Assembly (NCBI RefSeq): GCF_042661025.1 | Contig: NZ_JBHSWH010000001.1 | Location: forward strand, 1,612,001-1,676,000 | Direction of reading: 5' to 3' | Source of the DNA: Flexivirga alba | GTDB lineage: Bacteria; Actinomycetota; Actinomycetes; Actinomycetales; Dermatophilaceae | Length of the DNA: 64,000 bases | Shown here: in pieces, positions 1-9,046 of the stretch | Layout: each line of letters opens with the position of its first letter | Position numbering within the stretch: position 1 is the first letter of the stretch | The notes under the pieces: model-generated | What the model was told of the DNA's origin: nothing | Database searches by the model: none | Seen by the model: the letters and a program-made list of their open reading frames with translations, nothing else | Translations under genes and position numbers: made by a program

Positions 1-1337
1 GCCAGACCGGCAAATACCTGTCCGGTACCTACACCGAGCAGATCCTCTTCGCGATGTCGCAACGCAGTGAGATCGACAAGGTGCTCGACCAATACCGCAC
101 GCTCGGCCCGAAGAAGGCGAAGAAGCAGAAGCTCTCTGAGGAAGAGGCCGCCGCTGCCGCCGAGGCCGAGGAAGGCTCCGGCGCTGCCGCCGAGGGCGAC
201 GGACGCGGCGAGACCGGCTATTACCCCTACAAGCCCTACTGCACCGAGTGCGGCACCGACTTCACCACGGTGACCGCGTATGACGACGCCACCACCGAGA
301 TGACTTACACCTGCCGGTGCGGTCACACCGAGACGGTCATCCTGCGCACCTTCCGCCGCGGGAAGCTGGTGTGGAAGGTCGACTGGCCGATGCGCTGGGC
401 CTTCGAGAAGGTCACCTTCGAGCCCTCCGGCGTCGACCACCAGTCGCCGGGGTCGTCATACGTCGTCGGCAAGGAGCTGGCGCCGATGTTCGGCTGGGAG
501 CGACCGCTCGGCCCGATGTACGCCTTCGTTGGCATCAAGGGCATGGCCAAGATGTCGTCCTCACGTGGCGGGGTGCCGACACCCGCCGACGCGCTGCAGA
601 TCATGGAGCCGCAGTTGTTGCGCTGGCTCTACGCGCGGCGCAAGCCGGCGCAGTCCTTCAGCGTCGCCTTCGACTCCGAGGTCGAGCGGATGTATGACGA
701 ATGGGACTCCCTCGCCAAGAAGGTCGACTCCGACAAGGGGCAGCCGGGGGACGTTGCGGCATACACGCGGGCCTCGTCGACGACGGTCGGCTCGTTGCCG
801 TCGACGTCGCGACCGGTGTCCTACCGGACGCTCGCGTCGATCGTGGACATCACCACGGGTGACGCAGACCAGACGCTGCGCATCGTCAGCGCTCTCGACG
901 CGGACGATCCGGTGACTTCGCTGGATCAGCTGCGCCCGCGGTTGACCTGTGTGGAGCACTGGGTCGAAACCCAGATGACCGACGAGGAGCGCACTGTGGT
1001 GCGTGCGTCGGCCGACACCGAGCGGCTGGCGGCGCTGTCGGAGACCGAGCGTGAAGGCCTGCGAATCCTGTTGGACGGCAACGGAGCTGACCTGCCTGCG
1101 CTCGATGCTGCGTGGTCGCTCGACGGGCTGACCCACCAGGTCTATGGCGTGCCGAAGGTGCAGCGCGGGCTGGCTGCCGACCAGATCGTCAAGGGCGACA
1201 AGGAGCTCGGAGCGGCTCAGCGTGAGTTCTTCAAGCTCCTCTACAACCTGTTGGTCGACAAGGACACCGGTCCTCGGCTGCCGACGTTGCTGCTCGCGGT
1301 TGGTGCGAAGCGCACGCGGACCCTGCTCGGCGGCTGA
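1..1337 (+). CDS. lysS: Class I lysyl-tRNA synthetase, 3' part
   Basis: Charges tRNA-Lys with lysine in the cytoplasm. The 5' end lies outside the window: the reading frame is open from base 3 and the ATG at 54 is internal. The visible part has a zinc-ribbon-like segment with cysteine pairs (CTECG and TCRCG), the class I signature KMSSS about 170 residues after the internal ATG, and a long alpha-helical C-terminal anticodon-binding region. This is the archaeal-type class I enzyme, found in some actinobacteria, not the common class II LysRS. It ends at TGA 1335-1337, just before a strong palindromic element. Confidence 0.95.
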   Translation, partial: QTGKYLSGTYTEQILFAMSQRSEIDKVLDQYRTLGPKKAKKQKLSEEEAAAAAEAEEGSGAAAEGDGRGETGYYPYKPYCTECGTDFTTVTAYDDATTEMTYTCRCGHTETVILRTFRRGKLVWKVDWPMRWAFEKVTFEPSGVDHQSPGSSYVVGKELAPMFGWERPLGPMYAFVGIKGMAKMSSSRGGVPTPADALQIMEPQLLRWLYARRKPAQSFSVAFDSEVERMYDEWDSLAKKVDSDKGQPGDVAAYTRASSTTVGSLPSTSRPVSYRTLASIVDITTGDADQTLRIVSALDADDPVTSLDQLRPRLTCVEHWVETQMTDEERTVVRASADTERLAALSETEREGLRILLDGNGADLPALDAAWSLDGLTHQVYGVPKVQRGLAADQIVKGDKELGAAQREFFKLLYNLLVDKDTGPRLPTLLLAVGAKRTRTLLGG

Positions 1338-1363
1338 CCAACCCGCCGGTGGCTCCCCATTGG

Positions 1364-1453
1364 CGAGAGGACACCCGTTCACCGAGAGGACACCCAAAAG
1401 CGGCGATTTGAGCCGAAATCCGGTGTCCTCTCGACACATTGGGTGTCCTCTCG
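1364..1453. terminator. Bidirectional double-box palindrome (element A)
   Basis: It lies between the convergent ends of lysS and the CDF transporter. Box CGAGAGGACACCC occurs at 1364-1376 and 1383-1395. Its reverse complement occurs at 1421-1433 (one mismatch) and 1441-1453, so two nested hairpins can form. The centre has a GATTT/AAATC stem. Elements with the same CGAGAGGA boxes but different stem sequence occur at 8959-9046 and 16993-17078. Likely a bidirectional terminator and a member of a dispersed family. Confidence 0.8.
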
Positions 1454-1463
1454 GCGAGGTCAC

Positions 1464-2429
1464 TCAGTGGGTGCCGGGTTCGTGTGCGGAGTGACTGGCC
1501 GGCTCCAGCTGGAAGGTCGAGTGCTCGACGTCGAAGTGGCCGTGCAGGCACGCCTGCAACTGATCCAGCAATTGAGGCGCGTGGCCGTCGGCGAAGCACT
1601 CGTCCTCGACCACGACGTGCACCGACAGCGCGGGCAGGTCGGACGTCACGGTCCACACGTGTAAGTCGTGCACGGCGCGAACGTGCTCTGTTTCCAACAG
1701 ATGTGAGCGCAGCGAGTCCAGGTCGACGCCCAGCGGCGCGCCTTCGAGCAGGATGCGACCGCTGTCGCGGAGCAGCCCCCAGGCGGCATACAGCATCAGC
1801 GCGACGACGATCAGCGACGCGATCGGGTCCGCACGCGTCCACCCGGTCAGGAGTATGACGACGCCGGCGATCACGGTGCCGATGAAGCCGTAGAGGTCGG
1901 TGACGATGTGCTGGTAGGCGCCCTCGACGTTGAGGCTCGTGCGGTTGGCTCGGGCGAGCATCCAGGCGGCGGCGATGTTGACGGCCACCCCGACCAGGGC
2001 GACGATCACGACCGCGCCGCCCTCGACCTCTGGCGGGCTGATCAGTCGTCGAATCGCTTCGAACGCAACGATTCCCGAGACGACGAGCAGTGTCACGCCA
2101 TTGCCTGCAGCGGACAGGATCTCGGCGCGTTTCCAGCCGAAGGTCCACCGACCACGGGCGGGTTGGGCTGCCAGGTGCATCGCCCATAGGGCGGCTGCGA
2201 TCGCGCCGACGTCGCTGAGCATGTGGCCGGCATCGGAGAGCAGAGCCAGCGAGCCCGAGGCGAACGCGACGATGACCTCGCCGATCATGAAGAGACCGAG
2301 CAGGGTGATTGCGCCGATCAGATAGCGCCGATCGGCGTCCGCGCTCACGCCGTGCGAGTGCCCGCCTTGGCCGGCATGGTCATGGCCTGTGTCGTGGTGG
2401 CCGGTGTCGTGGTGACCGGTCACGGGCAC
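1464..2429 (-). CDS. Cation diffusion facilitator (CDF) metal exporter
   Basis: Membrane antiporter expected to export Zn(II) or related divalent metals (CzcD/ZitB class), 321 aa from a GTG start at 2429. The first 27 residues are His-rich (repeats of GHHDT and HSHG), typical of a metal-gathering tail. About six membrane segments follow. Two HxxxD metal-site signatures can be seen: DAGHMLSD in an early helix and HIVTD in a later one. The C-terminal cytoplasmic domain (roughly residues 225-321) has the usual ferredoxin-like metal-sensing fold signature (HDLHVWTV). Monocistronic between two hairpin elements. Metal specificity cannot be read from sequence alone. Confidence 0.9.
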   Translation of the reverse strand: MPVTGHHDTGHHDTGHDHAGQGGHSHGVSADADRRYLIGAITLLGLFMIGEVIVAFASGSLALLSDAGHMLSDVGAIAAALWAMHLAAQPARGRWTFGWKRAEILSAAGNGVTLLVVSGIVAFEAIRRLISPPEVEGGAVVIVALVGVAVNIAAAWMLARANRTSLNVEGAYQHIVTDLYGFIGTVIAGVVILLTGWTRADPIASLIVVALMLYAAWGLLRDSGRILLEGAPLGVDLDSLRSHLLETEHVRAVHDLHVWTVTSDLPALSVHVVVEDECFADGHAPQLLDQLQACLHGHFDVEHSTFQLEPASHSAHEPGTH

Positions 2430-2442
2430 GCTCCGCCACGAG

Positions 2443-2502
2443 TGACGCAGTTGACGGCGACTGACGCCTTTGCAGGTGCGTCAGTCGCCATTGACTGCGT
2501 CA
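2443..2502 (-). terminator. Long hairpin downstream of chorismate mutase
   Basis: Near-perfect inverted repeat of about 26 bp. The left arm 2443-2468 and right arm 2476-2502 are built from repeated TGACGC and GACTGACGC words, with a 7-nt loop. It starts 22 bp beyond the chorismate mutase stop and separates that gene from the CDF gene promoter, so it probably ends the helD-chorismate mutase transcript. Confidence 0.75.
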
Positions 2503-2523
2503 GTCGGCGCATCACGGTCTGCT

Positions 2524-2808
2524 TCAGCTCGACTCGCGGATGCGCTCGTGGTGGTGGATGACCTCGTCGATCACGAAGCGCAGGAACTTCTCGCTGAACT
2601 CGGGGTCGAGCCCGGATTCGGTTGCCAGCGCACGCAATCGAGCGATCTGCTTCTCCTCGCGCGCCGGGTCGGCCGGCGGCAAGTCGTGCGTTGCCTTGTA
2701 TTCGCCGACGGCCTTGGTGATCCGGAAACGCTCGGCGAGGATGTGGATCAGCGCGGCGTCGATGTTGTCGATGGAGCGGCGGTATGCCTCGAGTCGGTCA
2801 TCCGTCAT
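2524..2808 (-). CDS. Chorismate mutase (AroQ class)
   Basis: Converts chorismate to prephenate, first step towards Phe and Tyr. Protein of 94 aa, the usual size of a monofunctional AroQ all-helical mutase. Family features seen: R11 in the first helix (YRRSIDNID), the segment AERFRITKAVGEYK with the active-site Arg/Lys, and the C-terminal helix ending in HHHERIRE. The ATG at 2808 overlaps the helD stop as ATGA, so the two are translationally coupled. Coupling to an RNA polymerase-associated helicase is unexpected and no functional link is obvious. Confidence 0.9.
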   Translation of the reverse strand: MTDDRLEAYRRSIDNIDAALIHILAERFRITKAVGEYKATHDLPPADPAREEKQIARLRALATESGLDPEFSEKFLRFVIDEVIHHHERIRESS

Positions 2809-5011
2809 GCGTCGTGCACCTCCAGAACTGTCATGCGATGTGCGGCACGGGTCAGGGCGACATACAAAACCCTTGCGCCGCCGGGGATTCGGCGATGATC
2901 TCCGCTGGGTCGACCACCACGGTGGCGTCGTGCTCGAGGCCCTTCGTCGACATCGGGTCGACAAGCACGACGCGCTCGTGTGCTTCTCGGGGCACATGGA
3001 CCAGCAACTCGCGGTGTCGCTCGGGGGAGATGATCGCGATGCTGCCTTCGACCTCGTCGAGCAGATTCTTGACCGCACCGCGAACCTCGTCGGCCAGTGA
3101 GTGTCGCGACGCCGTCAGCTGCAACGGCTCGACACCGGTCTCGCGGACGGCCTGCGGGATGTCGGCATCGGGCACCACGGGCAGGATCTGCTCCGCTGCG
3201 TAGTCGAAGATCTCGCGGGCGTTGCGGTAGTTGGTGTCCATGTGGAAGCGACGGCGCGCCTTGTTGCCGAACGCCTCGTCGCGCGCTTGCACGGACTCCT
3301 CGGCCAGCGGCCAAGAACTCTGCGCGGCGTCGCCGACGACGGTCCACGAGGCGTATCGGCCGCGGCGACCGAGCATCCGCCACTGCATCGGCGAGAGGTC
3401 CTGCGCCTCGTCGACCAGGACGTGTGCGTATTCGTCGGAGCGGCTGACCTTGCCGACGAGCAGTCGCTCGCGGGGATCAGTGGGGGTGACTTGATAGCCG
3501 ACCTGGTCGCTCCGAAAGCGTTGCTGTCCACCGAGTTCGGCGACTCCGCGGTCGTCGAGCTCCTCGATCTCATAGAAGCCGCGTTCCTCACGAGGGGCGT
3601 CCGGAACGACGCCGACCCGGGAGAGCACGTCGTCGACCAGGCCGACGTCGGCGACCGACCAGCTGCCCGTGGCCAGTGCTGCTCGCATCGAGTCACGCAG
3701 CAGTGTCGTCTGCTCCGCGGTCAGGATGCCACGCGTGTAGGACTCGACGCGCTCGTCGTCGGCCAGCCACAGCAGCACCTCGCGTGGGTCGACCGGGCGC
3801 CACCAGTCATTGACGAAGGCCTCGACGTCGCGGTGGTCGATGAAGTGATCGATGAACTCGGACTTCTCGTCGCCGCCCGTGACCTGTCGCCAAGCGCTCT
3901 CGGCCAGTGCCGCGGTCGCCGCGTCGGCGGCCGCATTGTGCTGGTGGTGGCGCAGCACCCGGCGCCGGATGCGAAGTAGCTCCGGGGTATCGATGCGGAT
4001 CGGCTGGCCGTCGACCATGGCGCGGAACTGCGTCGCCGATCCTGGTGCCATGTCGCGTGCCGCCCGGCTGAGCACCTGGCGGATGCTGGTGGAGCCCTTC
4101 ACCTCCGCGGCTTCGGGGGAGTCGAAGCGGGTTGCCGTCATACCGTCGACGAGGTCGCCGAGTGAGCGCAGGGTGACGCTTTCCTCGCCGAGTGAGGGCA
4201 GGACGCGCTCGATGTAGGCGGTGTATGCCGCGGACGGTCCGACGACCAGGATGCCGCCGGCCTCGAACTTCCGCCGCTGCGAGTAGAGCAGGTATGCCGC
4301 CCGGTGCAGCGCGACCACGGTCTTGCCGGTGCCCGGGCCGCCGGTGATCTCGGTGACCCCGGAGCTGTCGGCACGGATCGCTTCGTCCTGGTGGCGCTGG
4401 ATGGTGGCGACGATGTCGCGCATCCGGGCACCTCGCGAACGGGTGAGTGCGGCCATCAGCGCGCCGTCGCCGACGACGACCATGCCCTCGGGCGCCTCCG
4501 GCACCATCAGGTCGTCCTCGACACCGAGCACGCGGGAGTCGCGGCAGCGCAGCACCCGTCGACGGATCACGCCCTGCGGCTCGACCGGGGTGGCGCGATA
4601 GAACGGTGACGCCGCAGGTGCGCGCCAGTCGATGACCAGCGGATCGTAGGTGTCGTCACGCACGCCGAGGCGGCCGATGTAGCGGACCTCGCGCGTCTCG
4701 CCGTCCTGATCGGGCTTGTCGTGCTCGAGGTCGAGTCGGCCGAAGACCAGACCTTCGTATTGCGTCTGCAGGCTCTGTCGCCGGCGCCCGGCGTTGAAAA
4801 CCAGCGCATCGCGCTCGAAGAGGCCGGTGACCTCCTCCTCGCGTGCCTCGCCGGTCCGGTCGGTGCGACCGCGAGCCAGTCCTTCGGCCTCCACGAGCGC
4901 TGCGCGCTCGCCGGCCTTGGTCAGCTCGGCATACACCTGATCGACGTGCGCCTGCTCGGTCGCGATCTCCGCCGCGACAGCAGGCGAGATCCCGGATCGG
5001 TCAGCGCTCAC
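2805..5011 (-). CDS. helD: HelD-like UvrD-family ATPase (frameshifted in this sequence)
   Basis: HelD proteins bind RNA polymerase and release stalled complexes using ATP. The product is about 735 aa once joined, normal for actinobacterial HelD. It has an N-terminal coiled-coil arm (EQAHVDQVYAEL), Walker A TGGPGTGKT, Walker B DEAQDLSPMQW, and the C-terminal motif ARVLYVALTRA. The last motif lies in a different frame: after IIAESP the frame is lost at a C4 run (about 2887-2890), and one extra C restores the family ending through EVHDA and a TGA at 2805. GTG 5011 is chosen as start (SADRSGISP follows). The stop overlaps the chorismate mutase ATG. Confidence 0.88.
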
Positions 5012-5077
5012 AATGCCCCCAGGAGGTGAGTGACGAACCACTGCGAATGCAGCGAACCCCTGAGTCTAATCTGCCCA

Positions 5078-6093
5078 TCAGATGAGACCCTGCCGGGCAG
5101 CCTGTACGCCCGCCTGGAAGCGGGTGGTCGCATTGAGCCGGTCGAGCAAGACCCGAATCCGGCGTTCCACTGTGCGCGAAGAAATGCCCAGCTGGCGGGC
5201 GATCGCAGCGTCCGACACGCCACCGGCCATCAGTCGCAGAATGCTGCGATCGCGGGGCTCCAGGAAATCGGAGTCCGATGCCGGTGCGCCCGAAGGCTGC
5301 CACGGCGTGCCCAGCCGCCAGGCGAACTCCAGGACCGCCTGAACGCGCGCGCTACCGGCCGGCCGATTGAGCAGGATGCCGACCGGAGACCCGCCGTCAT
5401 CACCGAGGTCGATCATGGCCAGGCCCTGGTCGTTGACCGCGCCGGTGAACGGCACGCCCCTGGTCAGACGCACGTCGTCGCCCGCCTCGACACGTGCCTG
5501 CATGATCTCGAGCACGTTGGGTTCGGGTAGTAGGCCAGGGTCGATGTCGAGCCGGACATTCAACGGCTCGCCGTGGCTGTCCAGGAACTGTGTGGTCGAG
5601 ATCGGTCGCGGTGCGTCGAGCAGGTAGCGCGACAGGGGCGAGTCGGCGCGGCTGGACAGCACCCACTCCTGCGCGGTGGTGGTGACCTGGTGCAATGCCT
5701 GCGCGACATCGACCAGTGACTCCAGCAGAACGGCGCCCGAGGTGGCCTCAGTGCGGTCGGCTGCGCGGGTCCGCAGGTAGACCCGGGACAACGCCTGAGC
5801 CGTGCTTCGCACGATACGGGCACGCGCTTCCAGTTCGGCGGCGAAGGCCGGCATCGCGACGTCCGGCGGCACCACGGACCACGACTCGCCATCCACCGGC
5901 TGGATCATTCGGCGGTTCTCCAGGACCGGCAGCAAACGATCCAGTTGATCGGTCGTAAACCCTTGGGCGCGAAGGGAATCCCGCGTTGGGTCACCGGTTT
6001 CGAGGATCGCCAGATAGAGGGAGCGACCTCGTCGTCGGCGGGGTCGAGATGCGTCACCGGAGCGGCGATCGATCGTGCGCGGCGCTTGGGCAC
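5078..6093 (-). CDS. HTH regulator: N-terminal TrmB-like wing, C-terminal LuxR HTH (frameshifted)
   Basis: Probable DNA-binding regulator of about 338 aa. The C-terminal 65 residues are a LuxR/NarL-type HTH (LEPRDRSILRLMAGG, then ISSRTVERRIRVLLDRL). The N-terminal 70 residues read as a TrmB-like winged helix (LYLAILETGDPTRDSLRAQG) but sit in another frame. One missing base in a GGG run at 6019-6021 joins VPKRRARS...DDEVA to that helix. GTG 6093 has the good upstream ribosome site GAGGAGG. The middle region is ligand-domain-like and unassigned. It lies 66 bp upstream of helD on the same strand and may be in its transcript. Confidence 0.72.
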
Positions 6094-6240
6094 AGGCAGG
6101 CCCTCCTCGTGCGGATCTGGCGGGACGGCGGCCCGCGGAGGCGGCGCATCGTGGTCACAGTATGGCGGATTACCGACAATGACGACAGTCCGACAGCAGT
6201 CGTTTAACAAGATAGGCGCGTGCATGTCATAGTGGGTTCA

Positions 6241-6256
6241 ACGACCTTCGGGTCGT
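6241..6256. other. UUCG-tetraloop hairpin
   Basis: ACGACC-TTCG-GGTCGT, a perfect 6-bp stem closed by the very stable UUCG loop. It lies in the 296-bp gap between the divergent HTH regulator and purD. No ORF or RNA family is recognised here. It could be part of a leader or a transcript end. Confidence 0.5.
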
Positions 6257-6308
6257 GACGAGCGCGGAAGCGTCGCCGAGTCCCCCTCCGGCTGACCCTG
6301 TGTTCGTT

Positions 6309-6358
6309 GGTGGGCCCTTCCCGGGAGACCTCCCCCTGACTTTCGGGAAGGGTCCACC
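6309..6358 (+). other. Inverted repeat upstream of purD
   Basis: Left arm 6309-6323 (GGTGGGCCCTTCCCG) and right arm 6344-6358 pair over 15 bp with one mismatch around a 20-nt loop. It ends 18 bp before the purD -10 box, so it is upstream of the proposed transcription start. It is more likely a terminator for a short upstream transcript or a protein-binding site than an attenuator. Confidence 0.5.
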
Positions 6359-6375
6359 GCCATATATCCACCGCG

Positions 6376-6381
6376 TAGGCT
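6376..6381 (+). promoter_or_regulatory. -10 box of leaderless purD promoter
   Basis: TAGGCT ends 8 nt before the GTG at 6390, so the transcript should begin at or next to the start codon. No ribosome binding site is present. Confidence 0.6.
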
Positions 6382-6389
6382 CTCACCCC

Positions 6390-7670
6390 GTGAGAGCCCT
6401 TGTCATCGGTTCAGGTGCCCGAGAGCACGCCATCGTCCGCGGACTGTTGGGCGACCCCGACGTCACCCAGGTTGACGCGGCACCGGGCAACCCCGGCGTC
6501 GCAGCAGTCGCGCAATGCCACCCGCTGACCGGTGGCGTGACCGACACCGACGCGATTGTCGAGCTCGCGCGCACCCTCGGTAGTGACCTCGTGGTGATCG
6601 GGCCCGAGGTGCCGCTCGTCGCGGGTGTCGCGGATGCCCTCCGCGCGGCCGGGATCGCTGTGTTCGGCCCGTCCGCGCAGGCTGCGCAGCTCGAAGGCAG
6701 CAAGGCGTTCGCCAAGGAGGTCATGGCGGCTGCGGACGTGCCCACCGCGCGTAGCTACGTGTGCGCGACGCCGGAGGAAGCAACCGCCGCGCTCGAGGCG
6801 ACCGGAGCTCCGTATGTCGTCAAGGACGACGGTCTGGCCGCGGGCAAAGGCGTCGTCGTGACCGACTCACTCGACGACGCTCTCGATCACGCGCGCAGCT
6901 GTTTCGCCGGCGGCGGCACGGTCGTCGTCGAGGAGTTCCTCTCCGGGCCGGAGGTGTCGCTCTTCTGCATCACCGACGGCACGACGGTCGTCCCGCTGGA
7001 GCCGGCGCAGGACTTCAAGCGAGTCGGCGACGGCGACGAAGGGCCGAACACCGGTGGGATGGGGGCATATTCGCCACTGCCGTGGGCGCCCGACGGGCTC
7101 GTCGACGATGTGGTTGCGCGGGTCGCGCAGCCGACCGTGGACGAGATGCGCCGGCGTGGCACGCCCTTCGCCGGTGTCCTGTATGTCGGGCTGGCGCTGA
7201 CGCCCGCCGGGCCGCGTGTCATCGAATTCAATGCTCGCTTCGGTGATCCTGAGACACAGGTCGTGCTGGCCCGGCTGCGCTCGCCGCTCGGGACACTGCT
7301 GCGCGCTGCTGCCGACGGAAAGCTCGACGAGCTGCCGCCGCTGACCTGGCAGGACGACGCAGCGGTGACCGTGGTGGTCGCCAGTGCGGGCTACCCCGCG
7401 TCACCGCGCACCGGTGATCCGATCTCGGGTGTCGACGGTGGCTCGGACGAGGCCTACCTGCTGCATGCCGGAACCGCGCGAGATGACGCCGGAGCGTTGG
7501 TGTCTGCCGGGGGTCGGGTGCTGTCCGCCGTCGGGGTGGGCGCGGATCTGGCCACGGCTCGGGCCGCGGCATACAAGCTGGTTGACGGGGTGCAGCTGGC
7601 CGGCTCGCACCACCGCACGGACATCGCCCTGGCGGCGGCCGAGGGAACGGTGGCGCTGCCGACTGTGTGA
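6390..7670 (+). CDS. purD: Phosphoribosylamine-glycine ligase
   Basis: GAR synthetase: joins glycine to phosphoribosylamine using ATP, second step of purine synthesis. Protein of 426 aa with ATP-grasp fold. N-terminal MRALVIGSGAREHAI, PSKAAQLEGSK-like region (SAQAAQLEGSKAFAKE), GLAAGKGV ATP-binding loop, and ARFGDPETQ near residue 285. The open frame extends upstream to 6255, but those residues have no family similarity. GTG 6390 gives the canonical start and fits the leaderless promoter. Part of a scattered pur set with purC and purL close by. Confidence 0.96.
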   Translation: MRALVIGSGAREHAIVRGLLGDPDVTQVDAAPGNPGVAAVAQCHPLTGGVTDTDAIVELARTLGSDLVVIGPEVPLVAGVADALRAAGIAVFGPSAQAAQLEGSKAFAKEVMAAADVPTARSYVCATPEEATAALEATGAPYVVKDDGLAAGKGVVVTDSLDDALDHARSCFAGGGTVVVEEFLSGPEVSLFCITDGTTVVPLEPAQDFKRVGDGDEGPNTGGMGAYSPLPWAPDGLVDDVVARVAQPTVDEMRRRGTPFAGVLYVGLALTPAGPRVIEFNARFGDPETQVVLARLRSPLGTLLRAAADGKLDELPPLTWQDDAAVTVVVASAGYPASPRTGDPISGVDGGSDEAYLLHAGTARDDAGALVSAGGRVLSAVGVGADLATARAAAYKLVDGVQLAGSHHRTDIALAAAEGTVALPTV

Positions 7671-7684
7671 GACCGCGTACGGAG

Positions 7685-7726
7685 AAGGCCCCGGATAACA
7701 GCAGGTGCGCTGCTGTCCGGGGCCTT
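7685..7726. terminator. Bidirectional terminator purD / csbD-like gene
   Basis: Perfect 11-bp stem AAGGCCCCGGA / TCCGGGGCCTT with an inner CAGCAG/CTGCTG stem and a 5-nt loop, between convergent gene ends. Confidence 0.85.
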
Positions 7727-7751
7727 GTCGCGAGGAAACGAGCCGGGTGGC

Positions 7752-7958
7752 TCAGTCCAACGCGTCCTTTGCATCGTTCGCGGCACCCTTGAGGTCGCCG
7801 TCCTTGAGGTTCTCGCCGGCCTGCTTGAAGTTGGCCGACGACTGGGTGGCCTCACCCTCGGCCTGCTTGCCCTCGTCGCCGGTCGCCTTGCCCATGGCTT
7901 CCTGCGCCTTGCCCTTGGCTTCTTCGGCAAGGTTGCTCAGGTTGTCCTTCAGACCCAT
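7752..7958 (-). CDS. CsbD-family stress protein
   Basis: Small hydrophilic protein of 68 aa, rich in Ala, Lys, Glu and Gly, with the CsbD pattern (MGLKDNLSNLAEEAKGKAQE, then repeated GKATGDE and AEGEA). CsbD-like proteins are general-stress proteins of unknown mechanism, sigma-B controlled in Bacillus. The start is preceded by AAGGAG. Monocistronic and convergent to purD. Confidence 0.85.
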   Translation of the reverse strand: MGLKDNLSNLAEEAKGKAQEAMGKATGDEGKQAEGEATQSSANFKQAGENLKDGDLKGAANDAKDALD

Positions 7959-8067
7959 GTCGAACTCCTTCGTGGCTGGGAAGTGACTTACATGTTCTTC
8001 CAACGTACAACGTTGCGGATCGTCCCCCGAATGACCGGGTCGCGGTGAGTGCTGGGAGAATCTGCGC

Positions 8068-8961
8068 ATGACCAGCGCCCTCGAGCTGCCCGGATTCGCC
8101 CACGTCTACTCGGGCAAGGTCCGTGACCTCTACGCCCCGCTCGACGACTCGGGCGCTCCGCGGACCGACCAGGTGTTGCTCGTCGCATCCGACCGCATCT
8201 CCGCCTATGACCACGTGCTGTCGACGCCCATCCCGGACAAGGGGAAAGTGCTCACCCAGCTGTCGCTGTGGTGGTTCGAGCAGCTCGAGTCGCTGGTGCC
8301 GAACCAGATCGTGTCGACCGACGTGCCGGACGCCGTTGCCGGGCGGGCGGTGCTCGTCGAACGGCTCGAGATGGTGCCGGTGGAGTGCGTGGCGCGGGCA
8401 TACCTGACGGGTGGGGGATTGTCCGAATACGAAGCAAACGGAACGGTTTCCGGGCTTCAGCTACCGGGCGGTCTCGTCGACGCCTCGCGCCTCGACCCGC
8501 CGGTCTTCACCCCGTCCACCAAGGCGCCGGCCGGAGAGCATGACCAGCCGATGCCGTTCGCGGACGTCGTTGCCGAGGTCGGTGCCGATCGCGCCGCGGA
8601 GTTGCGTGACCTCACCGTGCGAATCCTGGAGCGCGGCAACGAGATTGCGGCCCCGCGCGGCATTCTGATCGCGGACACCAAGGTGGAATTCGGCATCCGC
8701 ACCGACGGCACAGTCGTGCTGGCCGACGAAGTGCTCACCCCCGACTCGTCGCGCTTCTGGCCGGCTGCGGACTGGGAGCCGGGTCATCGCCAGGCGTCAT
8801 ACGACAAGCAGTTCGTGCGCGACTGGCTGACCTCGTCGGCCAGTGGTTGGTCGAAGAGTTCTGGCGAGGAGCCGCCCGCGCTGCCCGACGAGGTCGTTGA
8901 GCAGACGCGCGCGAAGTATGTCGAGGCCTACCAGACGCTGACTGGCCGCACCTTCTCCTGA
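8068..8961 (+). CDS. purC: Phosphoribosylaminoimidazole-succinocarboxamide synthase
   Basis: SAICAR synthetase: ATP-dependent ligation of aspartate to CAIR. 297 aa. Family motifs are YSGKVRDLY near the N terminus, SDRISAYDHV, VECVARAYLTGGG, and IADTKVEFG with DEVLTPDSSRFW. The -10-like GAGAAT ends 6 nt before the ATG, consistent with leaderless translation. Convergent with purL across repeat element B. Confidence 0.97.
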   Translation: MTSALELPGFAHVYSGKVRDLYAPLDDSGAPRTDQVLLVASDRISAYDHVLSTPIPDKGKVLTQLSLWWFEQLESLVPNQIVSTDVPDAVAGRAVLVERLEMVPVECVARAYLTGGGLSEYEANGTVSGLQLPGGLVDASRLDPPVFTPSTKAPAGEHDQPMPFADVVAEVGADRAAELRDLTVRILERGNEIAAPRGILIADTKVEFGIRTDGTVVLADEVLTPDSSRFWPAADWEPGHRQASYDKQFVRDWLTSSASGWSKSSGEEPPALPDEVVEQTRAKYVEAYQTLTGRTFS

Positions 8962-9046
8962 CCGAGAGGAGTAGCACCCGACCGACAGGAGTACGGATTT
9001 GGAGTGATTCCGTACTCCGCTCGGTCGTTCGGTGCTCCTCTCGGTC
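8959..9046. terminator. Double-box palindrome (element B)
   Basis: Same architecture as element A. Boxes ACCGAGAGGAGTA (8961) and ACCGACAGGAGTA (8981) on the left are answered by TCCGTACTCCGCTCGGT (9009-9025) and GGTGCTCCTCTCGGT (9031-9045) on the right. It overlaps the last bases of both purC and purL, so it can end both transcripts. Confidence 0.8.
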
